Source: Novosphingobium sp049354825 (lineage in GTDB: Bacteria > Pseudomonadota > Alphaproteobacteria > Sphingomonadales > Sphingomonadaceae). Taken from it: DNA of 64,000 nt. A program made the translations under genes and the position numbers. Location: positions 248,001 through 312,000 of the forward strand of contig NZ_CP186480.1 of NCBI RefSeq assembly GCF_049354825.1, given 5' to 3'. Below are positions 17,117-25,332 of the stretch, piece by piece. Numbering within the stretch: the first letter of the stretch is position 1; every line of letters starts with the position of its first letter. The notes below the pieces were generated by a model, which saw nothing but the letters and a program-made list of their open reading frames with translations, was not told the origin of the DNA and did no database searches.

Positions 17117-18064
17117 ATGGAAACGCGCGCCAATCACGTCTGGGTCGGAGCGGTCACGCTGGCATTGCTGGCGGCCCTGGCGGCGTTCGTCGTCTGGATC
17201 GCCCGGCTCAACAATGCCGACCAGAACCAGTACGACATTTTCTTCAAGCAGTCGGTCGACGGACTGGCCAACGGCTCGCAGGTTGCCTTCGCGGGCGTCC
17301 CGGCCGGCCAGATCGCCAAGATCGAATTGTGGAAGCGCGATCCCAGCTTCGTGCGGGTGCGCATCAAGGTCGATCCCGACGTGCCGATCCTCCAGGGCAC
17401 GACCGCGACGATCCAGGGCAGCTTTACCGGCGTCTCGACCATCCAGCTCGAAGGCGCGGTCAAGGGCGCCAAGCCGATCACGTGCGACACCAGCGCATGC
17501 CCCGAAGGGGTGCCGGTGATTCCGACCAAGCAGGGCGGCCTCGGCGCCATCCTCTCCAACGCTCCGCTGCTGCTCGAACGGCTGGCATCGCTGACCGAGC
17601 GGCTGACCGCGACCCTCAATGACCAGAACCAGAAGTCGATCCAGGGCATCCTTGCCAATACCGACCGGATTACCGCCGGCATGGCCGATGCCTCGCCGCA
17701 GATCCAGCGCACGATGCTGGAACTGCAGCTGACGCTGCGCCAGGCACAAGGCACGCTGGCGGACTTCCAGCGGCTGTCGGGTTCGGCCAGCAAGATGCTC
17801 GACCAGAATGGCCAGCAGCTGTCCAAGCAGCTTTCGGCGACGCTGAAATCGGCGCAGGGCGCGGCCGACGCGCTCAACGCCACGGTCAGCGAAACCCGCC
17901 CCGCCGCGCGCCAGCTGTCGGAATCGACGCTGCCAGCCGCCGAGGCCGCGATCCGCGACCTTCGCGCCACGACCAAGTCGCTGCGCGACGTCACGGAAAA
18001 GATCAACGAGCAGGGCATCGGCGGCCTCGTCGGCGGGTCCAAGCTCCCCGATTACAAGCCTTGA
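17117..18064 (+). CDS. mlaD: MlaD family MCE-domain lipid-transport protein
   Basis: A 315-residue periplasmic protein anchored by one N-terminal helix (WVGAVTLALLAALAAFVVWI, about 9-28). The MCE domain follows (about 38-120: YDIFFKQSVDGLANGSQVAFAG, VPAGQIAKIELW, GTTATIQGSFTGVSTIQLEG), then an alpha-helical, Gln/Ala-rich segment to the end that probably forms the lipid-conducting tube or coiled coil. It starts 4 nt after the mlaF stop with AAGGG before the ATG. Part of the four-gene Mla operon. Confidence 0.92.
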   Translation: METRANHVWVGAVTLALLAALAAFVVWIARLNNADQNQYDIFFKQSVDGLANGSQVAFAGVPAGQIAKIELWKRDPSFVRVRIKVDPDVPILQGTTATIQGSFTGVSTIQLEGAVKGAKPITCDTSACPEGVPVIPTKQGGLGAILSNAPLLLERLASLTERLTATLNDQNQKSIQGILANTDRITAGMADASPQIQRTMLELQLTLRQAQGTLADFQRLSGSASKMLDQNGQQLSKQLSATLKSAQGAADALNATVSETRPAARQLSESTLPAAEAAIRDLRATTKSLRDVTEKINEQGIGGLVGGSKLPDYKP

Positions 18065-18066
18065 GG

Positions 18067-18675
18067 ATGGACCAGATGATCCGCACTTTCCGTCTCGTCC
18101 TGAAAATGGCCCTCCCGGCCGCCGCCGCGCTGACGCTGGCCGGGTGCCTGAGCCTTGGCGGCAAGCCGCCGCCGACGCTGTTCTCCTTCACCCCGGCCCA
18201 GGCCGAACCGGCCGGGCAGACCACCAGCGGCACCTCGCAAGGCGCGATCGTCGTGCTCGAGCCCGAAAGCGACCAGCGCCTCTCGGTCAACCGCGTGCTG
18301 GTGACGGTGGACGAATCCAACGTCGCCTACCTGAAGAAGGCGCAGTGGGTCGCGCGCCCGGCGCGGCTGTTCCAGAACCTGGTCGCAGAAACCATCCGCG
18401 CTAGGTCCAGTCGGCTGGTGTTCACCGATGCCGAGGCGTCGACCTCGGGCGCGATGCGCCTGGCCGGCCGGCTCCTCGACGCCGGTTACGACGCGCAGAG
18501 CCAGTCGGTGATCGTGCGTTACGACGCGATCCGCGAAAGTGCCGGCAACCAGGTTTCGACCCGCCGCTTCGAAGCGCGCGAGCCTGTCGCCAAGCCCGAT
18601 CCCAAGCTGATCGGCCCGGCGCTCAACCGGGTTGCGAACCAGGTTGCGTCGGACGTGGCCGGCTGGGTCGGCTGA
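18067..18675 (+). CDS. ABC-type transport auxiliary lipoprotein
   Basis: A 202-residue lipoprotein with signal peptide and lipobox LTLAGC (Cys27). The body fits the ABC_trans_aux family (PqiC/YmbA-like): PTLFSFTP, GAIVVLEPESDQRLSVNRVLV, AYLKKAQWVARPARLFQNLVAETI and a final helix NRVANQVASDVAGWVG. In many alphaproteobacteria this lipoprotein ends the MCE operon and is thought to help at the outer membrane. ATG at 18067 is 2 nt after the mlaD stop; a TTG two codons earlier overlaps it. Confidence 0.85.
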   Translation: MDQMIRTFRLVLKMALPAAAALTLAGCLSLGGKPPPTLFSFTPAQAEPAGQTTSGTSQGAIVVLEPESDQRLSVNRVLVTVDESNVAYLKKAQWVARPARLFQNLVAETIRARSSRLVFTDAEASTSGAMRLAGRLLDAGYDAQSQSVIVRYDAIRESAGNQVSTRRFEAREPVAKPDPKLIGPALNRVANQVASDVAGWVG

Positions 18676-18978
18676 TCAGCCGGCCTTCTTTCGCCGCGTT
18701 TCCCAGCCCTTTTTCGCCGCTGCCGAGCGATCGGCGGCGCTGCGCGACGCGCTGGCGGCGCCGCCCTTGCGCCCACCCTTCCTGGCCGGCGCCTTGTCGA
18801 CCGTCTTGCCGCGCCCCGAGCCCGATTTCTTGCCGCCGCCGCTCATCGCGTTGACGGTCGCCCAGGCGCGGCCTTCGGCCTCTTTCTTCGAGACGCCGCG
18901 CTCCTCGTAGCTGTCCTCGATATGTTCGGCCTGGCGCTTTTGCTTGTCTGTGTAGGCATCCTTGTCGCCGCGGGGCAT
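18676..18978 (-). CDS. small KGG-type basic protein, often called plasmid stabilization protein
   Basis: A 100-residue, highly charged protein. The N-terminal half (DAYTDKQKRQAEHIEDSYEERGVSKKEAEGRAWATVNAMSGGGKKSGSGR, in part) matches a widespread family annotated as plasmid stabilization protein; the C-terminal half is Lys/Arg/Ala/Gly rich with KGG and SAAAKKGWETRR, as in stress-related KGG proteins. No catalytic motif is visible; nucleic-acid binding is likely from composition. Its stop abuts the convergent lipoprotein stop. A candidate EcfG promoter lies upstream. Confidence 0.75.
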   Translation of the reverse strand: MPRGDKDAYTDKQKRQAEHIEDSYEERGVSKKEAEGRAWATVNAMSGGGKKSGSGRGKTVDKAPARKGGRKGGAASASRSAADRSAAAKKGWETRRKKAG

Positions 18979-19019
18979 GACCCATCTCCTCTGGCTCGCT
19001 GTCCCCCCGCCGTCCTTTC

Positions 19020-19045
19020 AACACCGCAGCCGCGCCGCGCGTTCC
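19020..19045 (-). promoter_or_regulatory. candidate EcfG-type promoter for the KGG protein gene
   Basis: Minus strand: GGAAC at 19045-19041, 17-nt spacer, TGTT at 19023-19020. The alphaproteobacterial general-stress consensus is GGAAC-N16/17-CGTT, so one -10 position differs. The ATG is 41 nt downstream. Confidence 0.4.
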
Positions 19046-19049
19046 CGCT

Positions 19050-19655
19050 TCAGGGGAAGGGCGCGTCCTTGAGCAGCCGGGCCAGGTGCGCGGCGTTGGC
19101 GGTTGTCATCTTCGCGGTCTCGGTCACCTTGTCGGGGGTTTTGGGCAGGTCCTTGAAGTCGGTGCTGCCCATCGCCTCGCCGACCCAGTAGCAGGCGGCG
19201 ACGGGTGGAATGGTCCAGCCGGTGTCGTTCAGCGACTGGAACAGCTGCGCGGCGGAGAAGTGCGCGCCGTCCTCGTTGCCGACGATCGCGGCGACTGCGA
19301 CCTTGCCGTAGCTTTTCATGCGCCCCTTGGCGTCGGTGTCGTAGAGAAACGAATCCATCCGCTCCAGCACGCGCTTGGCGACCGATCCGGTCTGGCCCAT
19401 CCAGATCGGCCCGCCGAAGACGAGGATGTCGTGCGCCAGGATGCGCTTCTCGATCTCCGGCCAGGCGTCGCCGTCGCCCATGTCGTGATCGACGCCCGGT
19501 TTCACGTCGTGATCGGCGATGCGGATCGTGTCGGTCAGCGCGACGTCGACCTTCGCGAAGTGTTCCTTCAGCACCGCGATCATCGCGTCTGTCGAGCTCG
19601 GCTCACTGCTGCTCGTCTTCAGGCTGCAGTTGATGGCAATCGCGGTCAGCGTCAT
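19050..19655 (-). CDS. flavodoxin-fold NAD(P)H-dependent oxidoreductase
   Basis: A 201-residue flavodoxin-like FMN reductase. It starts with the FMN-phosphate loop INCSLKTSSSEPSST (about 8-22), has HDILVFGGPIWMGQTGSVAKRVLERMDSF, the GGPIWMG strand typical of FMN_red proteins contacting the flavin, and VAVAAIVGNEDGAHF. It probably reduces quinones or other acceptors with NAD(P)H in the cytosol. ATG at 19655; 49 nt separates it from the upstream ATP12 gene, so it could be the last gene of that operon. Confidence 0.82.
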   Translation of the reverse strand: MTLTAIAINCSLKTSSSEPSSTDAMIAVLKEHFAKVDVALTDTIRIADHDVKPGVDHDMGDGDAWPEIEKRILAHDILVFGGPIWMGQTGSVAKRVLERMDSFLYDTDAKGRMKSYGKVAVAAIVGNEDGAHFSAAQLFQSLNDTGWTIPPVAACYWVGEAMGSTDFKDLPKTPDKVTETAKMTTANAAHLARLLKDAPFP

Positions 19656-19704
19656 GGCGGGATTCTCCGGCAGGGGGAAGGGGTGCCTTCTCCCAATGCC
19701 CGGG

Positions 19705-20403
19705 TCAGCCCCGCGGTTCCTCCCGCGCCAGGCGCGCAAACCGCGCCGCGGCCATGAAAGCGGCGCGGCGGCCGGCGGCGCGCGCGGCGGCCTCGGCGTC
19801 CTGGCCCCAGCGCTCGGCCTGCCAGGCCTCCTCCAGTTCGGCCGCATCCCACAGCGCGTCGAGGTCGGCATCGGGTTCGAGCGCGGTGAGCGCGACGATC
19901 AGCGACGCGGCAAGCGCGGCCATCACCCGCACCGCCGTCAGCGCAAACGGGCGCAGCGCTTCGACTTCGCGCGTCAGCGCGGCTTGCGCCGCGTCCGGCT
20001 GAGCGCGGTGCAGCACGCCAGCGACGCGTACGAAGCGGACCCCCAGCCTGGCCTCGGCAGCCGCTACGATGGGGTCCCAGGCCGCTTCCTGCGCCGCTGC
20101 CAAGGGATCGGACGGCAGCGCCCGGTACAGCAGCGTATCGGTTTCGCCATAAGGCAGGATCGCCGCGCGCGCCTCGTCCGCGGCGCTGTCGACGGCGATA
20201 TCGGCCAGGTCGCGCAAGCCAAAGCGCGCGGGGTCGAGCTCGCCGTCTTGCACCGCCCATTCGGCCGCCAGCGCCTCTGCCAGCGCCCGCGTCGGGACCA
20301 CTTGCGGCGCGCCCGCCGGCGTCTTGACCCCGCGCCCGTCGAGCCTGACCTGCCAGCCGCCCTCGACCGCGGCGGCGGCGGCATCCTTGTAGAAGCGCTT
20401 CAC
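19705..20403 (-). CDS. ATP12 family F1-ATPase assembly chaperone
   Basis: A 232-residue protein of the ATP12 family, which binds the F1 alpha subunit during ATP synthase assembly and is found in mitochondria and alphaproteobacteria. Visible family features: KRFYKDA start, WQVRLDGRGVKTPAGAP, PTRALAEALAAEWAVQ, LPYGETDTLLYRA, QEAAWDPIVAAAEARLGVRF. The start codon is GTG at 20403, which overlaps the stop of the preceding small membrane gene (GTGA), so translation is probably coupled. Confidence 0.9.
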   Translation of the reverse strand: MKRFYKDAAAAAVEGGWQVRLDGRGVKTPAGAPQVVPTRALAEALAAEWAVQDGELDPARFGLRDLADIAVDSAADEARAAILPYGETDTLLYRALPSDPLAAAQEAAWDPIVAAAEARLGVRFVRVAGVLHRAQPDAAQAALTREVEALRPFALTAVRVMAALAASLIVALTALEPDADLDALWDAAELEEAWQAERWGQDAEAAARAAGRRAAFMAAARFARLAREEPRG

Positions 20404-20603
20404 TTCGGGCTGCGCCAGCGCCGGGCCAGCAGCTTGGGGCCGAGGGCGAAAGCGAACAGTCCCGCCACCGCCAGCACCGCCCCGGCCACATGACCAAGCG
20501 GGATGCGGTCGTTGGCGGCCAGCAGCCCGGCGATCACCATCGCCGCCCCGGCGACGCGCACCAGCTGCATCGCGGCGAAGCGCGGGATCGCGGGATCGCT
20601 CAT
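20400..20603 (-). CDS. small two-helix membrane protein
   Basis: A 67-residue protein with two hydrophobic segments, about 10-27 (MQLVRVAGAAMVIAGLLAA) and 33-53 (GHVAGAVLAVAGLFAFALGP), and a basic C-terminus. It is held between a HAD phosphatase and ATP12 by 4-nt overlaps on both sides (ATGA at 20600-20603, GTGA at 20400-20403). The function is unknown; its place next to ATP12 may hint at a membrane-assembly role, but that is a guess. Confidence 0.7.
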   Translation of the reverse strand: MSDPAIPRFAAMQLVRVAGAAMVIAGLLAANDRIPLGHVAGAVLAVAGLFAFALGPKLLARRWRSPK

Positions 20604-21250
20604 GCCAGCAGCTCGGCCAGGTGGGCGGGATCGCGTGCCACCGCCTCGGCCCCGGCGGCGATCAGTTCGGCCGTCTCGTGATAACCCCACGCCACGCCGA
20701 TCGCGCGCACGTCGGCCGCACGCGCCATCGCGATATCGTAGGCGGTATCGCCGATCATGACCGCCTCGCCCGGCGCCGCGCCGCAGTCGGCGATGGCTGC
20801 CAGCAGCATGGCCGGGTGGGGCTTCGACGGGTGGCGGTCGGCGGTCTGGAGCGAGGCGAACAGGCCGCCGATGCCGTGCACCGCCAGGCAGTGCGACAGG
20901 CCCCGGTCGCTCTTGCCAGTGGCGACCGCCAGCTCCCAGCCGCTGCCCTTCAGGCGGGCGAGCAGGTCGGCGATACCGGCGTAGAGCGGCTCGGTCAGCG
21001 CGCCGCTGGCGCGGCGGGCGCGAAAGGCGTCGCGGTACGCGGTGTCGAGCGCCTGGACGGTTTCGTCATCGGCGCCCGGCAGCAGCCGCGCCATCGCTTG
21101 CGGCAGGCTCAACCCGACGATGCGGCGGACCGCGTGATGGGGGGGCGGGGGCAGCCCGCACGACACGAAGGCAGCTTCCATCGCCGCACAGACCTCGGCC
21201 TGACCGTCGACCAGGGTGCCGTCGCAATCGAACACGGCCAGCCGGGTCAT
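20600..21250 (-). CDS. HAD-superfamily hydrolase, phosphoglycolate phosphatase-like
   Basis: A 216-residue HAD phosphatase. Motif I is FDCDGTLVDG with nucleophile Asp8 and general acid Asp10; motif II VATGKSDRG; motif III around KPHPAML; motif IV MIGDTAYDIAMARAA. The helical cap between about 20 and 85 is of the type seen in phosphoglycolate phosphatase and pyrophosphatase members. The exact substrate cannot be read from the sequence. Overlaps the PaiB-like stop and the small membrane gene start by 4 nt each. Confidence 0.85.
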   Translation of the reverse strand: MTRLAVFDCDGTLVDGQAEVCAAMEAAFVSCGLPPPPHHAVRRIVGLSLPQAMARLLPGADDETVQALDTAYRDAFRARRASGALTEPLYAGIADLLARLKGSGWELAVATGKSDRGLSHCLAVHGIGGLFASLQTADRHPSKPHPAMLLAAIADCGAAPGEAVMIGDTAYDIAMARAADVRAIGVAWGYHETAELIAAGAEAVARDPAHLAELLA

Positions 21251-21849
21251 GCCGCCAGCCCGCGCATCAGCGCCGCGATGCCCGCCGCACCGCTGCCCTC
21301 GAGCCCGGCGGCGACGCCGGCACGGTCGGCGGCATTGCGGTTCTGGCTAAGTTTGAAGGTGGGGCGCCAGGCGGCGATCTCCATCTCGAAGCCGGCGATC
21401 CCCGCCAGCAGGCCGGCCCGCGCACCGGCATCGAGCCTGTCGAGCGTCCAGGCCGGGGCGGGCAGGCGGCCTTCGTGGCGCGCGCTCAGCGTTTCGAGCA
21501 GGCCGACCAGGCCGTCCTCGTCCATGCGCCGCACCCGCCCTTCCATTTCCACCGCGACGTAGTTCCAGGTCGGGACGGCGCCGGCCGCGTCGGCATACCA
21601 GCGCGGGCTGACATAGCCGTCGGGACCGTTGACGAGCGCCAGCGCGGCCGCGCCGTCGAGCCCGCGGGTGAGCCCGTTGCCGCGCGCAAGGTGAAACTGC
21701 AGTGCACCGTCACCGGTCAGCACCAGCGGCGTGTGTGCCACGCGCGGGCCATCGGGCGTGGCGGCGAATACCATGCCGAAACCGACTTCCTCGACGATCG
21801 CGGTGGCCCATTCACGGTCCGGGGCGCGAAACGCGCTGCCTGGATGCAT
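21247..21849 (-). CDS. PaiB-like FMN-binding split-barrel protein
   Basis: A 200-residue protein of the family called FMN-binding negative transcriptional regulator (PaiB). The family pattern is clear: starts MHPGSAFRAPD, GFGMVFAATPDGPRVAHTPLVL, LQFHLARGNGLTR, VNGPDGYVSPRWYADAAGAVPTWNYVAVEMEGRV, and FKLSQNRNAADRAGV near the C-terminus. It probably binds FMN; the repressor name comes from B. subtilis PaiB and need not apply here. Its ATG overlaps the stop of the upstream pseudouridine synthase by one base (TGATG on the coding strand). Confidence 0.87.
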   Translation of the reverse strand: MHPGSAFRAPDREWATAIVEEVGFGMVFAATPDGPRVAHTPLVLTGDGALQFHLARGNGLTRGLDGAAALALVNGPDGYVSPRWYADAAGAVPTWNYVAVEMEGRVRRMDEDGLVGLLETLSARHEGRLPAPAWTLDRLDAGARAGLLAGIAGFEMEIAAWRPTFKLSQNRNAADRAGVAAGLEGSGAAGIAALMRGLAA

Positions 21850-23189
21850 CAGCGGCGGCCCTTCGGCGCGGGCTTGCCCCCCGGCCTTGCGCCGCCGCGC
21901 GCGGGCGGGCGGGCGCCCGGCCTGGCAGGGGCCTTCGCGGCGGGTTTGCCGGCGCCGCCGGCCTTTGTAGCGGCCTTGCCGGCGCTGCCGGCCACCGGCT
22001 TGCCCGCGGGCTTGGCGCCCGGCCTGGCGAATGGCTTGCCGGCCGGCTTGGCGCCCGGCTTGCCGGTGCTCTTGGCGCTCTTGCCCGCCACCTTGCGCGT
22101 GGGCTTGCGCTCGGGCGCCTCGTCGCGGCTGCGGCGCTCGCCCCGGCGCTCCTTGCGGATCTGCTTGGCGTGCGCTTTCTGGACCTGTTTCTTGATTTCC
22201 TTCGACGGCGGCGGGCGGTCGTCGGGCACCCAGGCGCCCTCTGTCTCCTCGAAGCCAAGCTGCGCCAGCGTGGCGGCGAAATGCTCGGGCAGTTCGGCGG
22301 TGGCATCGATCGTGCGCCCGTCGGGCCCGTCGATAAGCAGCCGCCGCGCGTGGAGGTGCATCTTGCGGCTGACCGCGCCGGTCAGGAACGCGGCCTGGCC
22401 GCCGTACTTGCCGTCGCCGACGATCGGATGGCCGATCGCGGCCATGTGCACGCGCAGCTGGTGGGTGCGCCCCGTCAGAGGCTGCAATTCCACCCACGAA
22501 GCGCGGTCGCCGGCAAAGTCGATCACGCGGTAGCGCGTGCGGGCCGCCTGGCCTTCGTCCCTGTCGACCTGCATCTTCTCGCCCCCGCTGCCGGGCTGCT
22601 TGCCCAGCGGCAGGTCGATCAGGCCTTCCTCGATGCTGGGGACGCCGACCACCAGCGCCCAGTAGATCTTGCGCGCGGTCCGGCCCGAGAAGTGCTTGGA
22701 GAAATAGCCCGCGCTGCTCGCCGTCTTGGCGATCAGCAGGACGCCGCTGGTATCCTTGTCGAGCCGGTGAACCAGCTTGGGACGCGACTGATCGCTCTCG
22801 ACCAGCCCGTCGAGCAGGCCGTCGACATGTTCGAAGGTGCCGCTGCCGCCCTGGGTGGCCAGCCCCGGCGGCTTGTTGAGGATGAAGGCCGCGGGGGTCT
22901 CGGCAATGATCATGCCGCGCGCCTGTTCGATCTGCTCGGGGGTCAGCGGACGGCGCACGCGCGCGGCGCGTTCGGCCGACTCGCCGCCGGGCGGCACGCG
23001 CACGATCTGGCCGGCGGCGACGCGGTCGTCCGGGCTCACGCGCTTGCCGTCGACCCGGATTTGCCCGGTGCGCGCCCAGCGGCTGATCGTGGCAAAGCCG
23101 ACTTGCGGCAAGTGGCGCTTGAACCAGCGGTCGAGACGGATGTCGTCATCGTCGGGCGCGACGGTGAACTGGCGGACGGTCTCGCTCAT
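21849..23189 (-). CDS. RluA family pseudouridine synthase with long basic tail
   Basis: A 446-residue RNA pseudouridine synthase. An S4-like RNA-binding domain (about 10-70: RLDRWFKRHLPQVGFATISRWARTG) precedes the catalytic domain with LNKPPGLATQGG, the catalytic-Asp motif HRLDKDTSGVLLIAK (about 143-157), RTHQLRVHMAAIGHPIVGD. From about residue 315 a tail of some 130 residues is Lys/Ala/Pro/Gly-rich with repeats such as KPAGKP and ARPGA; RluC/RluD-type enzymes normally end near 320. The tail is probably disordered and RNA-binding. The target rRNA site is not predictable. Coupled upstream to crcB (ATGA). Confidence 0.9.
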   Translation of the reverse strand: MSETVRQFTVAPDDDDIRLDRWFKRHLPQVGFATISRWARTGQIRVDGKRVSPDDRVAAGQIVRVPPGGESAERAARVRRPLTPEQIEQARGMIIAETPAAFILNKPPGLATQGGSGTFEHVDGLLDGLVESDQSRPKLVHRLDKDTSGVLLIAKTASSAGYFSKHFSGRTARKIYWALVVGVPSIEEGLIDLPLGKQPGSGGEKMQVDRDEGQAARTRYRVIDFAGDRASWVELQPLTGRTHQLRVHMAAIGHPIVGDGKYGGQAAFLTGAVSRKMHLHARRLLIDGPDGRTIDATAELPEHFAATLAQLGFEETEGAWVPDDRPPPSKEIKKQVQKAHAKQIRKERRGERRSRDEAPERKPTRKVAGKSAKSTGKPGAKPAGKPFARPGAKPAGKPVAGSAGKAATKAGGAGKPAAKAPARPGARPPARGGARPGGKPAPKGRR

Positions 23190-23575
23190 CGTGCCATCGC
23201 CAGTCCGGCGAACAGCGCGGCAAGGCCGAGCACCAGCGAGAGTGCGGCGTAGGCGAACGCGGTCGCCAGCTCGCCCCGCTCGACCATCAGGCCCAGCTCG
23301 AGGCTGAACGAAGAGAACGTCGTGAACCCGCCCAGCACGCCGACGCCGAGCAGCAGGCGCCAGCCTTCGGCCGCACCATGGCGGGCGAGCCAGCCGGCCA
23401 GCAGGCCCATCGCCAGGCTACCGGCGACGTTCACGGTAAAAGTCCCGGCGGGCAGCGCGGTCGCCCCGTAAAGCCGCCCGACCGCGTAGCGCAGCCACGC
23501 GCCGACCCCGCCGCCCAGGGCGACGAGCAGGCTGGCGTTCAGAAACGGGAGCGGCGGGAAAGCGGGCGCATTCAT
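23186..23575 (-). CDS. crcB: fluoride efflux channel CrcB/Fluc
   Basis: A 129-residue, four-helix membrane protein that exports fluoride. Family signatures are ALGGGVGAWLRYAVGRL near the N-terminus, TFTVNVAGSLAMGLLAGW, and GGFTTFSSFSLELGLM carrying the pore-lining Phe/Thr/Ser residues. Length fits single-domain Fluc subunits, which form dual-topology dimers. No fluoride riboswitch is visible in the 10 nt between this gene and the symporter gene upstream. First of a six-gene coupled series running to ATP12. Confidence 0.93.
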   Translation of the reverse strand: MNAPAFPPLPFLNASLLVALGGGVGAWLRYAVGRLYGATALPAGTFTVNVAGSLAMGLLAGWLARHGAAEGWRLLLGVGVLGGFTTFSSFSLELGLMVERGELATAFAYAALSLVLGLAALFAGLAMAR

Positions 23576-23585
23576 TGCCGCGCCC

Positions 23586-25106
23586 CTAGCTTACGCGGAC
23601 CGCTTTGCCCATAGGCCGTCCAAGGGCGCAGACAGCCGCGGCGACCAGCGTGCCGATGGTAAGCTGCCACGGGAATGCGACCGTTCGCCACCCTGCGGGC
23701 AGGCCGAAGGTGTCGACGATCCACGGCTGGAACAGCAGCACGGTGACGAAGCCCGCCGCCAGCGCCGCGATCACCGAGGCAGAATTGCCGCGGCGGGTGA
23801 ACAGCGCGATCGCATAGACGCCCAGCAGGCCCGAATAGGCGAACGCCATCACGCCCAGCACGAAGTCGAGCAGCGCGGCGTCCGCATAGTGCTGCCAGTA
23901 GTAGCTCAGCATCGCCATCGCCGACAGCGCCAGCCCGACGACCACGCTGGCGATCCGCCCGGCGCGCACGAAATGCGCCTCGCTGCGCGGCCCGCGCCGC
24001 TCGGCAAAGGGGCGGTAGAAATCGCCGACGATCACCGCCGCCATCGCGATCAGTTCCGAATTCATCGCCGCCGCCGCCAGCACGCCGACGACGGCCAGCC
24101 CGCGCAGTCCGGCCGGCATTTCGGTCAGGATCCAGTGCATGAACACGGTCACCTTCTCGCCGCGGAAGCTTTCGCCGGCGTTGCCCTGGTACGTCAGCCA
24201 GAGCAGCGATCCGATGACGAGGAACAGCGCGATCACCGGCAGCGAGATCGCCACGAAGCGGTACAGCGCGCGGGTGCCCTGGCGGGCGTCGCGGCAGGCC
24301 AGCAGCCGCTGGGTGGTGTCCTGGTCCAATCCCGAGGAGGCGGTGTTGAGCAGCGTCACGCCGATCAGCACGGCAGGCAGCGACCACGGCGAGGACAGGT
24401 TGAAGCTGAAATCCGCCAGCGCCAGCTTGCTGCCGCCCGGCGCATCCATCAGCCGCGCGATCGCCTCGCCGGTGGAGAACGGCAAGTGCGACCACAGCAG
24501 CGCCGCCGCGATCAGGGCCGCGCCGACATAGAGCACGACTTGGACAAGATCGCTCCAGATCACCGAATGCAGCCCGCCCATCAGCGTGAAGGCCAGGCCC
24601 AGGACCAGCAGCAGTATGGTCGCGATCAGCAGGTGGTGGGGCGCGATGTCGAGGAACAGGATCATCGAGACCGCGATGGCCGCCAGGTACAGCCGCGATC
24701 CGCTGGCGAATATCCGCCCGACGATGAACATCCCCGCCGCCGCCTTGCGCGCACGGGCATCGAAGCGCGCCTCGAGCAGTTCGTAGACGGTCGTCACCTT
24801 CAGCGCATAGAAGCGCGGCACCAGCACGTTGGCGACGATCCACGCCGCCAGCAGGCTGGCCAGCACCCCGCCCAGGTAGACGTAGCTGCCCCGGTACGAA
24901 CTGTCGGGAACACCCAGAAAGGTCGCCGCCGACTGCACGGTGGACAGCATGGAGATCGCTACCAGCCAGGTCGGCGCGTGATGGCCGTCGAGGAAGTAAT
25001 CCTCGGCGCGCTGCTGGCGCCGCGTCGTCGCCCACCCGGCACAGGCCAGCGCGGCCACGTAAAGCGCCAGCACCAGCCAGTCGAGCGATGTGAAGGATGT
25101 ATGCAA
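23586..25106 (-). CDS. sodium:solute symporter (SSS family)
   Basis: A 506-residue inner-membrane transporter with about thirteen transmembrane helices of the SSS family, which couple Na+ entry to uptake of sugars, amino acids or vitamins. Family stretches include YFLDGHHAPTWLVAISMLSTVQSAATFLG near the N-terminus, GGLHSVIWSDLVQVVLYVG, SSGLDQDTTQRLLACRDARQG and AAAAMNSELIAMAAVIVGDFYRP. The substrate is not evident. TTG at 25106 is the start, with AGAGGG just upstream; no nearby in-frame ATG precedes the first helix. Only 10 nt separates its stop from crcB. Confidence 0.88.
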   Translation of the reverse strand: MHTSFTSLDWLVLALYVAALACAGWATTRRQQRAEDYFLDGHHAPTWLVAISMLSTVQSAATFLGVPDSSYRGSYVYLGGVLASLLAAWIVANVLVPRFYALKVTTVYELLEARFDARARKAAAGMFIVGRIFASGSRLYLAAIAVSMILFLDIAPHHLLIATILLLVLGLAFTLMGGLHSVIWSDLVQVVLYVGAALIAAALLWSHLPFSTGEAIARLMDAPGGSKLALADFSFNLSSPWSLPAVLIGVTLLNTASSGLDQDTTQRLLACRDARQGTRALYRFVAISLPVIALFLVIGSLLWLTYQGNAGESFRGEKVTVFMHWILTEMPAGLRGLAVVGVLAAAAMNSELIAMAAVIVGDFYRPFAERRGPRSEAHFVRAGRIASVVVGLALSAMAMLSYYWQHYADAALLDFVLGVMAFAYSGLLGVYAIALFTRRGNSASVIAALAAGFVTVLLFQPWIVDTFGLPAGWRTVAFPWQLTIGTLVAAAVCALGRPMGKAVRVS

Positions 25107-25245
25107 GCGGACCCTCTCTGGTCGTGCTAGTCACCACAGCGGGCCGGCTTGCGCAATGCCCTCGCCGGCGGCTGGGCGGGTTGCAAAGCCCCGATTCGTC
25201 TGCTAGCGGGCCGCCTTCGCCGCCGTTCCGTCATGGATTCGGCGC

Positions 25246-25271
25246 ACTTGTGTTCAGATATTTTCACAAGT
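25246..25271. promoter_or_regulatory. perfect inverted repeat upstream of rpsU
   Basis: ACTTGTG at 25246-25252 and CACAAGT at 25265-25271 flank a 12-nt AT-rich spacer, 61 nt before the rpsU ATG and in the gap divergent from the symporter. It could be an operator or an RNA hairpin in the rpsU leader. Confidence 0.4.
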
Positions 25272-25332
25272 CGCAATCCCCCGCGAAGGACAAGCGGGGT
25301 TCTGGTGGCTTGGCTACGAGGTGGTTCGGTTT

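Noticed and set aside
23576..23585. Fluoride riboswitch before crcB
   Set aside because: Only 10 nt separate crcB from the upstream symporter gene; no room for the motif.
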